In this document: positions 15,703 to 24,212 of the stretch, piece by piece
How the letters are laid out: each line of letters starts with the position of its first letter
Numbering within the stretch: the stretch's first letter is position 1
Source of the DNA: an uncultured bacterium
GTDB taxonomy: Bacteria; Bacillota; Clostridia; Lachnospirales; Lachnospiraceae
DNA length: 44,684 bases
NCBI GenBank assembly: GCA_948467735.1
Contig: CAOKFN010000039.1
Coordinates: 1 to 44,684, forward strand
Direction: 5' to 3'
Program-made: the position numbers and the translations under genes
The notes under the pieces: generated by a model
What the model was told of the DNA's origin: nothing
What the model saw: only the letters and a program-made list of their open reading frames with translations
The model's database searches: none

Positions 15703-16146
15703 TCATGCCTTTTCCCCATGGAGATACTTCTCCGTATCCCTCTTTAAATCCTCCAGCGTAATGGAGGCAAGCTCCTTTTCCATGGCATCCTGCACCCGGA
15801 GCAGCTTATCGTCCAAAATATGATGAATATTTCTCCCCACAGGGCATTCGGTACTTGGATTTTCATGAAAATGAAACAAATCCCCATTCTCAACACATTC
15901 CACGGCATGATACACATCTAAAAATGTGATTTCATTTAACGGTTTTGCGGCCGTAGTACCGCCGGTTCCCCGGGCCACCTCAATCAGACCTGCTTTTTTG
16001 AGCTGTCCTAAAATTTTTCTGATAATCACAGGATTCACATTCGTACTTCCCGCAAGGAAATCGCTTGTAATTTTGTACTCATCCCCAAAAGCATCCATAC
16101 AGGCAAAAATGTGGATTGCCAGCGTAAATCGACTTGAAATCTGCAT
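15703..16146 (-). CDS. Rrf2-family transcriptional regulator (YwnA-like)
   Basis: A 147-residue winged-helix regulator. It begins MQISSRFTLAIHIFACMDAF and has the Rrf2 recognition region (LAGSTNVNPVIIRKILGQLK) and the wing (AGLIEVARGTGGTTAAKPL). The effector region reads HENPSTECPVGRNI, with C84 and C101. The three-Cys cluster pattern of IscR/NsrR is absent, so it groups with the YwnA/HypR type, which senses oxidants through thiols rather than a classic Fe-S cluster. It starts 21 bases after DUF4132 paralogue 3 and probably shares that transcript. The nearest promoter with suitable palindromes is that of the downstream NTF2-SirTM-macrodomain operon. Confidence 0.88.
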   Translation of the reverse strand: MQISSRFTLAIHIFACMDAFGDEYKITSDFLAGSTNVNPVIIRKILGQLKKAGLIEVARGTGGTTAAKPLNEITFLDVYHAVECVENGDLFHFHENPSTECPVGRNIHHILDDKLLRVQDAMEKELASITLEDLKRDTEKYLHGEKA

Positions 16147-16167
16147 TTCACATACCGCCTTTCCTTT

Positions 16168-19100
16168 TCACTTTCTATTTTTCCTCCAATCCTCATCCCG
16201 TCCCCTGCCCAAAGCCGCCGCCTGCGAAACCTGCCATACCATTTCGCTAAAATACCTGTCCGACAGCTCCTTCAAGGCACATGCCCGCATTTCTGATGTT
16301 GAACCGCTTCCCACGCCATATCCGCCTGCGGTCAACGAGCTGTTTCCCGCCCTGCCTCTGCCGCCTGCAGCCGACAAACTGCCTTCCTGCCCATACCTGC
16401 CGCCTGCCGCAGCGGCCCCTGTTTTGTAGAAATTTACCTCATAAATGGTTACATCCTGATTCATATCCCCTATATAACTGCCGGAAAAGAGAAGCTCCGC
16501 TCTCAGAGAAAGCTCCTTGTCCTCCCTGTAATATGTATCAAATTCCCCGGCTTCCGCCTGTCCCCGGCACCAGCCAAGGGCAGTTAATTTCCCTCCCAGA
16601 GCCAGATGATTTACAATGACGCCCCCAAACCGCTCCAAGCTCTTCCGGCCCGCCTCCTCTTCGGTTCTATGATACACAGGCCTCTCTATTTGAATCAGGG
16701 GCTGGACAATCTCATAATCCGCAAGCTGTTCTTTCCACGCGTTTATGGAATCCTCGGACAACTCTATTGGGTGTACAAGACCAATAAATTGGTCTCGGCC
16801 AATCAATTGGTCTCGACTAATGGAGCCGCCTTGACCGACGGAACTGCTTTGGCCGACGGAGCCGCCTTGGCCGACGGAGCCGCCTTGACCAATGGAGCCG
16901 CCTTTGCCGACGGAGCCGCCTTGACCAACGGAGCCGCCTTGACCGAGGGAACCGCCTTGACCGAGGGAACCGCCTTGACCGACGGAGCCGCCTTGACCGA
17001 GGGAGCCGCCTTGGCCAATGGCGCGCTCCCGGCCGACAGTTTTATCCTCCCCGGCGAACCGGCCTTGCGCGGCAGGCTGCCCCGCATTTAGGCCTGCACC
17101 GGCCTCTTCCCCGGGCAGGGCAAATTCCTCTCCCTCCTCCGTATTGAAAGAACCGTCCTCCATATATCGGAATGCCGTCTTTAGCTTTCCGTTCTCATAC
17201 ACTCCCCATATCAGCCCTATGGCAAACTGGTGCATCACGGGATTCTTCACAAAGAGCTTCTTCCACGCCTGAACGCTCCACTGCCGCCCCGTGGAAAGCG
17301 CGGACTCCAGCCGCAGCTTCTGGCCGGACGCCACGGTCTTTAGCTGCTTTTTCAGCCGCTTAAATTCCTCATAGGCCTCCGCCGCCTTCTCCTCCTCATC
17401 CCGCTTTCCCGGCGCGGGCATACTTTTCAGCCTCCCGCCCTTCTCGTCGAATACCTCCGCCTCAAGAGCCGTGGTGATTCTCACCGTAAACCTGCGGCTT
17501 CCATAGTCGAAAACCCGCTCCATCCTCTCGTCAAACCCTAAATCCGGAACAGTCCTGTCCGCCAGCTCCTCCTCGGTGATTCCAATCTGGGAAGCCGCAT
17601 ATTCCAACGCTTTCCCCGCCGCCGTTTTCACCTGCTTGTACTTAAATCTGCGCGATATTGCGTCCACAGTCAGCAGGCCCTGCGGATCCGGGCTCAGCGC
17701 CAGCGCCATAACCGCCTCCGCCGCCATAACCCCCCTTGCTTCTTTGGACCATTCCTGAATCTGACGGTACAGCTTCCTCACCATCTCCCCGCCGCCATGG
17801 ATTGCCGCGGCATAGAGCACCCAGCGCTTCTTCGCCTCCGCTCCCGCTTCCAGCCACCTGTCATAAAGCTCGTTTACATAGACCGCAAGCTCCCGCTCCT
17901 CAAGGGACGCCGCAAGAAAAGAAGCCTCCCCGCTTACGCCGAGGGGAACCATCACATAATAGCAGAGCAGAATCGCCTGTAAATATTCTTCCTCCGCCTC
18001 CCTGCCGTCCTTTCTGTGAACCTTGGAAAAAGGCGAGGCATAAGCCCATGCGAGAACCCGCTTCCTATTCCCTTTATGGATTTCCTTGACCAATTCCTCC
18101 TCCGACAGAGTGCTTCCGCCTTCCCCGCCGCCTGTCTGCAGGGCTTTTTGAATGTAACCCTTGATTTTGGCGCTCTTTTCCTTTTCCAGCGCCTGCCTCA
18201 ACATCTCCATATACCTGTCATGCAGCTGTTTCGTCCGGGAAGCAGCATCCCCCGCGGGAGAGCCCGTCTCCTCCAGCCATCCCGCCAGCACCCGGACGCC
18301 GATTTCTCGGACGGGCGCCTTTTTGGCATGAAGAAGCCCTTCCGCTTCCTCCACCCAGCCCGTTTGATCATGCAGTATCCTCAGCAGAACCTCCCTCACC
18401 TGCTTCGAGGCGTCCTCCGTATATTTCAAAATCTCTTCCCGATTCCTCTCCGCATCCTGCGCCATGATCTCCAAAGCCAGAATCCGGCCTGCGTCCCCCG
18501 CCTTCCGGAAAGCCTCCTGCGCCCCGCTACCACTTTGGGCAAAATATGCCCCAAAAACCTCTTTTCCGACCTCCCTCATTACCCTCATCTCGTCTTCGGT
18601 ATCCGTACTTTCATAAAGACTCACATAAGCGCCCAATTGATGCTCCACATCCACCCCTTCGGATTCCATAGACGCAAACAGCCTTTTCAGCACCTCTCTC
18701 GCATCCTGCGCCCCATCCGCCCCATGCCGTGCATCCTTAAAAATCTCATAGGTGCTGAGGGCCTGCGCCGCTGCCAGCAGGGTCTCGCAGCGACTGCTGA
18801 AAACATCATACCCATACTTTTTCTGATAAGTCTGCAAAGTACCCCACAGGCCGAAAGCCCAGAACATCGCTCCTCCTGTCGCTGCCTTACAGGCGTAAAC
18901 CGCCTCCAGCCCATTCCCGTGCCACAGATACTCCCGCACTTCCTCCGCCAGCCCCTTGTCCGCCTTCTTCAAGCGCCGATCAACCGCATCCGCAAAAATC
19001 TCCGCAATCCTCTTCCTCTCGGAATACGACGCCCGGTTCTGCCACGTCCGAGAGGCCTCCTCCCCCTGAGCCTCCACAATGGGAATCATCCTGCAATAGA

Positions 19101-20289
19101 TATAAAAATTCGCCTCCCTCATGCAAGCCAGATACGCTACCGGATTCCTTCTAAACTGCTCCTCCAAAATCCCTTTGTCATCATGCTCCGCCGCCCACCG
19201 GATCAATTTCCGGCTGTCAACCCCGAAAATCGTGTCAAAATCCCCGCCCTGTTTCCTCAGCACACCCCATATATCCGCATCCTTTATCGCTCCCAGCGCG
19301 GTTTCCGCATCTGCCGCAAGACATATGGACGCCATATTCCGAAGCTTTTCCGATAAGGTATAGTTCAAAAAGGCGCAGACAGTCATAAGCCGGAATGAAA
19401 TATCCGTCATGCGCCCCCTCACACTTATCCGCTTCAAAAGCTCTTCGTCCACCTCATCCTGTTTCACCGCATGGACAGCACGCTCCACCGTCTCCTTTCC
19501 AAGCATGCTCTGGTACACATAGGGCAGCATATCCAGAAGCAGCCCCTCATACTGCTCCAGCAGCCGCCTCTCCTGATCGCCTAGAGGCGACTCCTGACTG
19601 CCTCGGCATTCCATAGCCGTGCCGTTCTGGCCGCCTTGGTTCTCTGCATCCATGCCGTCCTGACTGCTTTGGCTTTCCATACCCGTGCCGCCCTGACCGC
19701 CTTGGCCTTCCGCCTCCACGCATAATTCCGGACGCCGAAAAGCAAAATATGCCGCCAAAAGCACCAGCCTGCCGTTCTGCGCAGCTTTTGACCCACCTTC
19801 TGACTCACAATCCGCAGCTCTCCCAAGATAGTCCATGGCTTTCCTGAGATTCTCCAAGCGGCAGTCCGCCGTCTGAAACAGCCTCTGAAAAGACTTTCCT
19901 TTCAAAGAGCTGCTTCCCCTCCCCATCGCCATGGCAAAAAGCGCCGCCTTCCCGGAAGGTTCCATCCACAGCTCCTCCCCCTGACAGAAGAAATAATCCG
20001 CCGGATACAGCTCATATCCCGATGCCCGACCCGCGGCAAAAAGAAGCCTTCCCAGCCTCCCGGCCGGCGCATAATCCTTTCTCCTGAGCAATTCTCCAAA
20101 TATGCCGCATATCTGCGCCGCCTCCGGCATCTCCCGCAAATCCCGATACGGGAACTCGTCAAGCGCCTCCTGCCCCGCAGCCCCGGACAGATACTCCTCC
20201 GCGCCCGAAATCTCCTCCTCAGTAAATCTGCCGGACATTTCCAGCAGACCCGCAATATCTTCCATCCTCTCGTCACCCAAACGATCCAT
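16168..20289 (-). CDS. DUF4132 (MolR/YehI-like) giant protein, paralogue 3 with expanded linkers
   Basis: A 1373-residue, more diverged paralogue. The start at 20289 aligns exactly with both other paralogues (36 residues from Met to EEYLSG in each) and has a GGGAGGG ribosome site; a longer frame of 18 residues is less likely. Conserved blocks are EIHKGNRKRVLAWAYASPFS, YKQVKTAAGKALEYAASQIG, WKKLFVKNPVMHQFAIGLIW and FIGLVHPIELSED. Three extra low-complexity insertions appear: Gln/Gly/Ser near 193-236, a long hexapeptide array near 1070-1160, and Gly/Ala/Ser near the C-terminus. It follows the SWIM protein and two small genes, apparently in one operon, and leads into the Rrf2 gene. Function unknown. 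Confidence 0.87.
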   Translation of the reverse strand: MDRLGDERMEDIAGLLEMSGRFTEEEISGAEEYLSGAAGQEALDEFPYRDLREMPEAAQICGIFGELLRRKDYAPAGRLGRLLFAAGRASGYELYPADYFFCQGEELWMEPSGKAALFAMAMGRGSSSLKGKSFQRLFQTADCRLENLRKAMDYLGRAADCESEGGSKAAQNGRLVLLAAYFAFRRPELCVEAEGQGGQGGTGMESQSSQDGMDAENQGGQNGTAMECRGSQESPLGDQERRLLEQYEGLLLDMLPYVYQSMLGKETVERAVHAVKQDEVDEELLKRISVRGRMTDISFRLMTVCAFLNYTLSEKLRNMASICLAADAETALGAIKDADIWGVLRKQGGDFDTIFGVDSRKLIRWAAEHDDKGILEEQFRRNPVAYLACMREANFYIYCRMIPIVEAQGEEASRTWQNRASYSERKRIAEIFADAVDRRLKKADKGLAEEVREYLWHGNGLEAVYACKAATGGAMFWAFGLWGTLQTYQKKYGYDVFSSRCETLLAAAQALSTYEIFKDARHGADGAQDAREVLKRLFASMESEGVDVEHQLGAYVSLYESTDTEDEMRVMREVGKEVFGAYFAQSGSGAQEAFRKAGDAGRILALEIMAQDAERNREEILKYTEDASKQVREVLLRILHDQTGWVEEAEGLLHAKKAPVREIGVRVLAGWLEETGSPAGDAASRTKQLHDRYMEMLRQALEKEKSAKIKGYIQKALQTGGGEGGSTLSEEELVKEIHKGNRKRVLAWAYASPFSKVHRKDGREAEEEYLQAILLCYYVMVPLGVSGEASFLAASLEERELAVYVNELYDRWLEAGAEAKKRWVLYAAAIHGGGEMVRKLYRQIQEWSKEARGVMAAEAVMALALSPDPQGLLTVDAISRRFKYKQVKTAAGKALEYAASQIGITEEELADRTVPDLGFDERMERVFDYGSRRFTVRITTALEAEVFDEKGGRLKSMPAPGKRDEEEKAAEAYEEFKRLKKQLKTVASGQKLRLESALSTGRQWSVQAWKKLFVKNPVMHQFAIGLIWGVYENGKLKTAFRYMEDGSFNTEEGEEFALPGEEAGAGLNAGQPAAQGRFAGEDKTVGRERAIGQGGSLGQGGSVGQGGSLGQGGSLGQGGSVGQGGSVGKGGSIGQGGSVGQGGSVGQSSSVGQGGSISRDQLIGRDQFIGLVHPIELSEDSINAWKEQLADYEIVQPLIQIERPVYHRTEEEAGRKSLERFGGVIVNHLALGGKLTALGWCRGQAEAGEFDTYYREDKELSLRAELLFSGSYIGDMNQDVTIYEVNFYKTGAAAAGGRYGQEGSLSAAGGRGRAGNSSLTAGGYGVGSGSTSEMRACALKELSDRYFSEMVWQVSQAAALGRGRDEDWRKNRK
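16812..17030 (-). repeat. 18-bp in-frame minisatellite encoding a GQGGSV/GQGGSL array
   Basis: Roughly a dozen imperfect 18-bp units (plus-strand core GAGCCGCCTTGACCGACG) encode a run of GQGGS[VLI] hexapeptides in DUF4132 paralogue 3, between the core and the C-terminal beta-rich part. The unit is a multiple of three, so expansion and contraction stay in frame. Paralogues 1 and 2 have only a short acidic linker at this place. Confidence 0.85.
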
Positions 20290-20506
20290 ACCGCCCTCCC
20301 TGTCACAGCCCCGCCACGACTCTAATCGTATGCGAAATGCCATATATTGATATCTTCCCGCTTATTCAAGTCCCGTCCCGCCAAATCCGCCGCCGTTCAT
20401 TCTGCGCCTTCCTCTTCCTGAATCAAATCCCCCGCGGCATTCGCCAGCTATCCAAGCCAGCCGCGGATTGGGTTTGCTCGCGGGAATAAGCGAATAAACC
20501 TTCTTC

Positions 20507-20935
20507 TCACATGTCCCAATCCGCAGGAATATTCTTTTCCATCCCGAAGCTTTTCAAAAGCAGCCCGTCGCCGCCATACCAAAAAACCACATCAAACTCC
20601 GTATTTTCAACCGCCCCAAAATATGTCAGCCTTATCTCCTCCGGCGGCACAAGGCGTATGTAAGCCGCCTCGAAATGTTCGTCAAACTTACCGTCCCCTC
20701 CGTAAAGCCCGCTGTACTTCTGGGCCATGAAATCCATTTCACACAGATGAAGGGCTGTGAAAGCAATCAAAGGCTTTAATTCCTCAAACGCCCCTTCCTG
20801 CCCTCTCAAAATCACCGCCACATCCTCATGCCACTGATCCTCACGATAAACGATAACCTCCGCTCCGTCCGTCAGCTTATATTCGTCCATATCCGCAATC
20901 AATCTGCTTTTATCGTCATATCGTTTATGTACCAT
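20507..20935 (-). CDS. Small protein of unknown function in the SWIM-DUF4132 operon
   Basis: A 142-residue protein with ATG at 20935, sharing one base with the stop of the preceding gene (TGATG), a sign of translational coupling. The sequence is mixed alpha/beta with a basic N-terminus (MVHKRYDDKSRL), a central FTALHLCEMDFMAQKYSG segment and a C-terminal strand-rich part (IRLTYFGAVENTEFDVVFWY). The last part recalls small DUF2004-like or immunity-type folds, but no family can be named with confidence. Its fixed place between a SWIM protein and a giant DUF4132 protein suggests that it works with them. Confidence 0.75.
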   Translation of the reverse strand: MVHKRYDDKSRLIADMDEYKLTDGAEVIVYREDQWHEDVAVILRGQEGAFEELKPLIAFTALHLCEMDFMAQKYSGLYGGDGKFDEHFEAAYIRLVPPEEIRLTYFGAVENTEFDVVFWYGGDGLLLKSFGMEKNIPADWDM

Positions 20936-21306
20936 CAAGCTTCCTCTTCTTCCCGCCCGTCTTCCGTATAATAGTACATTCCCCGGTCATATGCGGCTTT
21001 CTGCCTGCTCAGATTCAGGTATTCGTTCAAACTGGTATAAAGCTCCGCCGTCAATGTCTTTTTCTCCGTGGCACGCAGCTCCTCCGTCCGATGCCGCCCT
21101 GCGGATATCTCCCCCGCAAGCTTTCCCAAAAGCTCGGATAAATACTTCATCCCATATTGTTCGGTCAGCTTGGCCGCCTTTTCCAAATCCGCCAGAGTGC
21201 TGTCATGCACCGTATCAAATCCGCTTTGATACAGGTCTTCCAAAAGCTTTAACATCTCGTCGGATAATTCTTCTATCGCCTCGTATTTTGATTGATATCC
21301 ATCCAT
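20935..21306 (-). CDS. Small helical protein of unknown function in the SWIM-DUF4132 operon
   Basis: A 123-residue, highly charged, probably all-helical protein (MDGYQSKYEAIEELSDEML, KYLSELLGKLAGEIS, ELYTSLNEYLNLSRQK) ending in an acidic tail. There is no signal peptide, membrane segment or known motif. It starts 50 bases after the SWIM gene and its stop overlaps the next start by one base. A helical-bundle adaptor between the large partners is plausible but is inference only. Confidence 0.75.
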   Translation of the reverse strand: MDGYQSKYEAIEELSDEMLKLLEDLYQSGFDTVHDSTLADLEKAAKLTEQYGMKYLSELLGKLAGEISAGRHRTEELRATEKKTLTAELYTSLNEYLNLSRQKAAYDRGMYYYTEDGREEEEA

Positions 21307-21356
21307 CCCTTCTCATCTCCCCGCGTTTCATATCATAGTTCCGCTCATAATTTCTT

Positions 21357-23237
21357 CTATGAAAATCTCTTTTTCCATACCATCACCGGATACATTCGTA
21401 TCCTCCCGTCCCGCAGATAAATCTTTCCCAGAAAGCAGGAAGGGTCCTTTTCGGAAATCCGTTCAAGATACCGGATGGAACTGGATTCTTCTTTGGAATA
21501 AGCCATTTCAATGACTATCTCCCGTCCCGCTCCGTCATAGAGAGGCATGAAAAGCGTCTGGCCTGTCTGGGAAAATTCCGCCTTCACACAGTCCGCAGGC
21601 TGTACAAATACAAGCTCCACGCCCTTTGACATCTCCTCCTGCCCGTACAGCCAGTTCTTTCTGGGCGGCTCAATGCGCTCCTTGAAAAGCTTCCCGAAAT
21701 CTTCATAATACCAGTCCGAAATATCGGACAACCCAAGCCCCTGCTCTCCTCTGATTTCCCCTCGGGTCTCCTGACTGGAAGAAAGACGTTTTCTGGCGTC
21801 GCACTTGGCCCCCGTCAAACGAATCCTGACCTTAGCCATATCTGCAATGGGAATATTCAGCCCCCATGGGGCCTGACTTTTCTCCATAAACTTCCGATTT
21901 CTTCCCGTCTCATAAAACATAGGTCTGGCATTGGTATAGGTATACCATTGTTTTGTATTTTCTTCCAGAAAATAAATCGTATCCCCCTCATACCCTGTCT
22001 GCGTCTGAAAATGCTCCATGGTAATTCCAATCAAGTCCAGATTGCCCGCAGGCATATAATCCGCCCGAAATTCTCCGGCCTGCTTCAGCACCTCATTATT
22101 ATCGCCCGACTTTACCGCCTTCTCCAACAGCTCCACCCGCTTATAGAGCCTAGTCATCTGCTCCATCAGCTCCCCGGCGCGAAACTGGGCCTTCCTCTGG
22201 AAATATCCGTCGTAGGAATCGGAAAGGGCGCGAAAATATCCTTCAAATCTTGCCAGCCCTCCGTTATGACTGATAATGGCAAGGCGTTCCAGATAATCCA
22301 GCACATCCGGAGAGGTGCGGGACAATCCGGTACAAAGAAGCTCCTCCAAAAACTCCTTCATCTGTCCTGCGGCCTCCCCCGCCTTATCCATCCGGAAAGC
22401 GGGTGTATCTGCCGCATCCGGCGCCAGATCCGACTCCTTCACCGTCCCGGCCTCCAGCTGGCACCAGAGGATAGCCGACGCTTTATGAACGCACATCTCC
22501 TTCTTGTGGCAGGTACAGGAAGAATATTCCAAAGGGGAAAGAAGCTTTACCACCATATTCTGCTCCGGAAGCTGCACGGTTACAATGGAAGAATACTGTA
22601 TTTGAGGCTTGATTCCCGATAAGAGCTGATTGTGAAGAATCTGCAGATGACGGCTTCCCAGCGCCTTCTTTAACTGTGCGAAAGGATACTGCTCGATCTC
22701 GCCGCGCACCTTCGCCCCGGCGGCTCCTTGACCTAAAGCCGCATCCCTGCCGGAAGCCGACTGACTGACTGCGCCTTCTGCCGCGCCCTGACTCGAGCCG
22801 CCTTCCGCTGAGCCTCCTTGACCCGAAGCGCCTTTTACGGAATTTCCTTGACTCGAAGCATTTTCCGCTGAATCTCCCTGAACCGAGTCGCCTTCCGCTG
22901 AGTCCGCCTGATTTAACGCGCCTTCCGCCATGCCCTGCCCGCCGCTTTCTTCCTCAGCTTCCGCTCCTTTGCCGCAGCTCTCCTTCAGGACCAGAATCGC
23001 CTGCACCACATGTCTGCAGATACTTCTGGACGGACAGGTACATCTGCTTTCTCCCAAGGGAAATTTCACCGTCACCGTTTCCTCTCCCACCTTAACGGAA
23101 GCCTCTTCCCCCATCCCTTCAACGGACGCGGGAACCTCCTCTTTGTCCTTATACGCCCTTTTTACAATCCCCTTATTACTGATGCCGACCAGATAATCAT
23201 CATCCACATCCGCCAGCAGATTTTTCCATTGTCCCAT
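21357..23237 (-). CDS. SWIM zinc-finger protein with two SWIM motifs (YehQ-like)
   Basis: A 626-residue protein carrying two CxC-x5-CxH SWIM motifs: C66/C68/C74/H76 (CTCPSRSICRH) and C241/C243/C249/H251 (CTCHKKEMCVH). They are separated by a Gly/Ser/Ala/Gln-rich repetitive linker at about 95-175. The remaining 370 residues are helical then strand-rich, without a recognised catalytic motif. SWIM domains bind DNA or proteins. E. coli YehQ, encoded near the DUF4132 protein YehI, has the same style. It is the first gene of the operon driven by the promoter at 23325-23353 and is followed by two small genes and DUF4132 paralogue 3. Function is unknown; a complex with DUF4132 is inferred from linkage. 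Confidence 0.87.
   Translation of the reverse strand: MGQWKNLLADVDDDYLVGISNKGIVKRAYKDKEEVPASVEGMGEEASVKVGEETVTVKFPLGESRCTCPSRSICRHVVQAILVLKESCGKGAEAEEESGGQGMAEGALNQADSAEGDSVQGDSAENASSQGNSVKGASGQGGSAEGGSSQGAAEGAVSQSASGRDAALGQGAAGAKVRGEIEQYPFAQLKKALGSRHLQILHNQLLSGIKPQIQYSSIVTVQLPEQNMVVKLLSPLEYSSCTCHKKEMCVHKASAILWCQLEAGTVKESDLAPDAADTPAFRMDKAGEAAGQMKEFLEELLCTGLSRTSPDVLDYLERLAIISHNGGLARFEGYFRALSDSYDGYFQRKAQFRAGELMEQMTRLYKRVELLEKAVKSGDNNEVLKQAGEFRADYMPAGNLDLIGITMEHFQTQTGYEGDTIYFLEENTKQWYTYTNARPMFYETGRNRKFMEKSQAPWGLNIPIADMAKVRIRLTGAKCDARKRLSSSQETRGEIRGEQGLGLSDISDWYYEDFGKLFKERIEPPRKNWLYGQEEMSKGVELVFVQPADCVKAEFSQTGQTLFMPLYDGAGREIVIEMAYSKEESSSIRYLERISEKDPSCFLGKIYLRDGRIRMYPVMVWKKRFS
22740..22925 (-). 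repeat. Degenerate in-frame repeat in the SWIM linker
   Basis: Repeats built on units such as GAxGCxTTTTCCGCTGA encode SAEGDSVQGDSAENASSQGN-type sequence. The composition (G, S, A, Q) is the same as that of the linkers in the DUF4132 proteins next door. Confidence 0.6.
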
Positions 23238-23324
23238 ATCGCTCTCTCATCCTCCGAACCGCCCAAAGCCGCAGCATTCCGCTTCCCCGCCCGCCGCTTT
23301 GGCTGATACCTATATTCTGATAAA

Positions 23325-23353
23325 AGTATAACATGTGCCCCCTGCAATATCAA
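23325..23353 (-). promoter_or_regulatory. Sigma-A-type promoter of the SWIM-DUF4132 operon
   Basis: On the minus strand TTGATA (23353-23348) and TATACT (23330-23325) are separated by 17 bases, about 90 bases before the SWIM start codon. No inverted repeat like those of the SirTM promoter was seen here. Confidence 0.7.
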
Positions 23354-23409
23354 TCAAAAAATCCATTCAAAACGCCTGCCTGTCAAACAATGCCGACGGC
23401 TCCACGGCC

Positions 23410-23454
23410 TCCTGCAAAACCAAGAAACGGCACAGCCCGCAGGCTGCGCCGTTT
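23410..23454 (-). terminator. Terminator after the HD-domain gene
   Basis: AAACGGCACAGCC and GGCTGCGCCGTTT form a 13-bp stem with one mismatch (23425-23454). On the minus strand the stem is followed by CTTGGTTTTGCAGGA. The flank CCGTTTCTTGGTTTT recurs at the terminator near 43127-43200. The rest of 23455-23624 holds only a weak GGCGGC/GCCGCC hairpin and no gene. Confidence 0.7.
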
Positions 23455-23624
23455 CCAGAAAACATTTCCGCCCCAATTTATACTGCACACCGATAAAGCC
23501 CGCCGCGAATCCCGACTACAGACCGCCGATACAATACCCTTGCTCCTGTTCCTACTGTAAATTCCGGCGGCCTTTAGCATAAGATGCCGCCTCTGACAAG
23601 CTTTCTTTTTACATAAAACCGCAT

Positions 23625-24212
23625 TTACGGCTTAAAAGTCTCTTTTTCTACCACAGCATAAATATCCCTGCCCGTTTTTCTCTCAAAATGCTCCTTTAAT
23701 TTGATATTAATATCCCATTTGTCCTGCGGATAATACCCATACCTGCGCTTTACGTCTCCCATCCGCTCCTCTATATCCAGCACGCCCTCCGCTCCCGCCA
23801 GAGAATCGCATAACTGAATCAATCTGTCATACTCATCCATATGAACTGATTTTAAGGCGTCCTGAAGCATTTTCAGTTCCTCCTCGGTGGTATCGACCTT
23901 TCCAATGTACCCATCCAAGGTCTGATAATGGAAGGAATGGGTCAGGCATATCTGCGCCGCCTCGTCATATCCCAAAGACGTCATATAGGAATATCCGTCC
24001 GCTACATGTCCCAGATGCCTCCCGCCGAATTTTCTCCCGATATCATGCAGCAGTCCAAGGATATACGCCTTATCCGAATCCAAATCGCCGCATTCCCGCG
24101 CAATCCTCTCCGCGCAGTGGGCCGCTGTGCGGCTGTGATTTCCCCACGGCCCCGGATTGCATTCTTCCGCTTCCCTCAAAAGCTCTTCCGCCTTCTCTCT
24201 CGTTGGCAGCAT
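23625..24212 (-). CDS. HD-domain phosphohydrolase-like protein
   Basis: A 195-residue protein with an HD domain. An early His (GNHSRTAAHCAERIA, H25), the HD doublet (LGLLHDIGRKFG, H55-D56) and a later metal-ligand region (THSFHYQ, LIQLCDSLAGAEG) fit a metal-dependent phosphohydrolase of nucleotides or phosphoesters. The substrate cannot be read from the sequence. It is flanked by a terminator on its 3' side and starts with an AGGAGGACGGT ribosome site. It is separate from the SWIM operon although on the same strand. Confidence 0.8.
   Translation of the reverse strand: MLPTREKAEELLREAEECNPGPWGNHSRTAAHCAERIARECGDLDSDKAYILGLLHDIGRKFGGRHLGHVADGYSYMTSLGYDEAAQICLTHSFHYQTLDGYIGKVDTTEEELKMLQDALKSVHMDEYDRLIQLCDSLAGAEGVLDIEERMGDVKRRYGYYPQDKWDINIKLKEHFERKTGRDIYAVVEKETFKP

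Noticed and set aside
16606..17091. Plus-strand frame of Ala/Leu/Thr/Asp repeats antisense to the DUF4132 minisatellite
   Set aside because: It is the mirror of the 18-bp repeat, open only because the repeat lacks stops in that frame.
20290..20506. Separate promoter or hairpin before DUF4132 paralogue 3
   Set aside because: Only imperfect GC-rich complementarity was seen and no good -35/-10 pair, so read-through from the SWIM promoter is the simpler reading.
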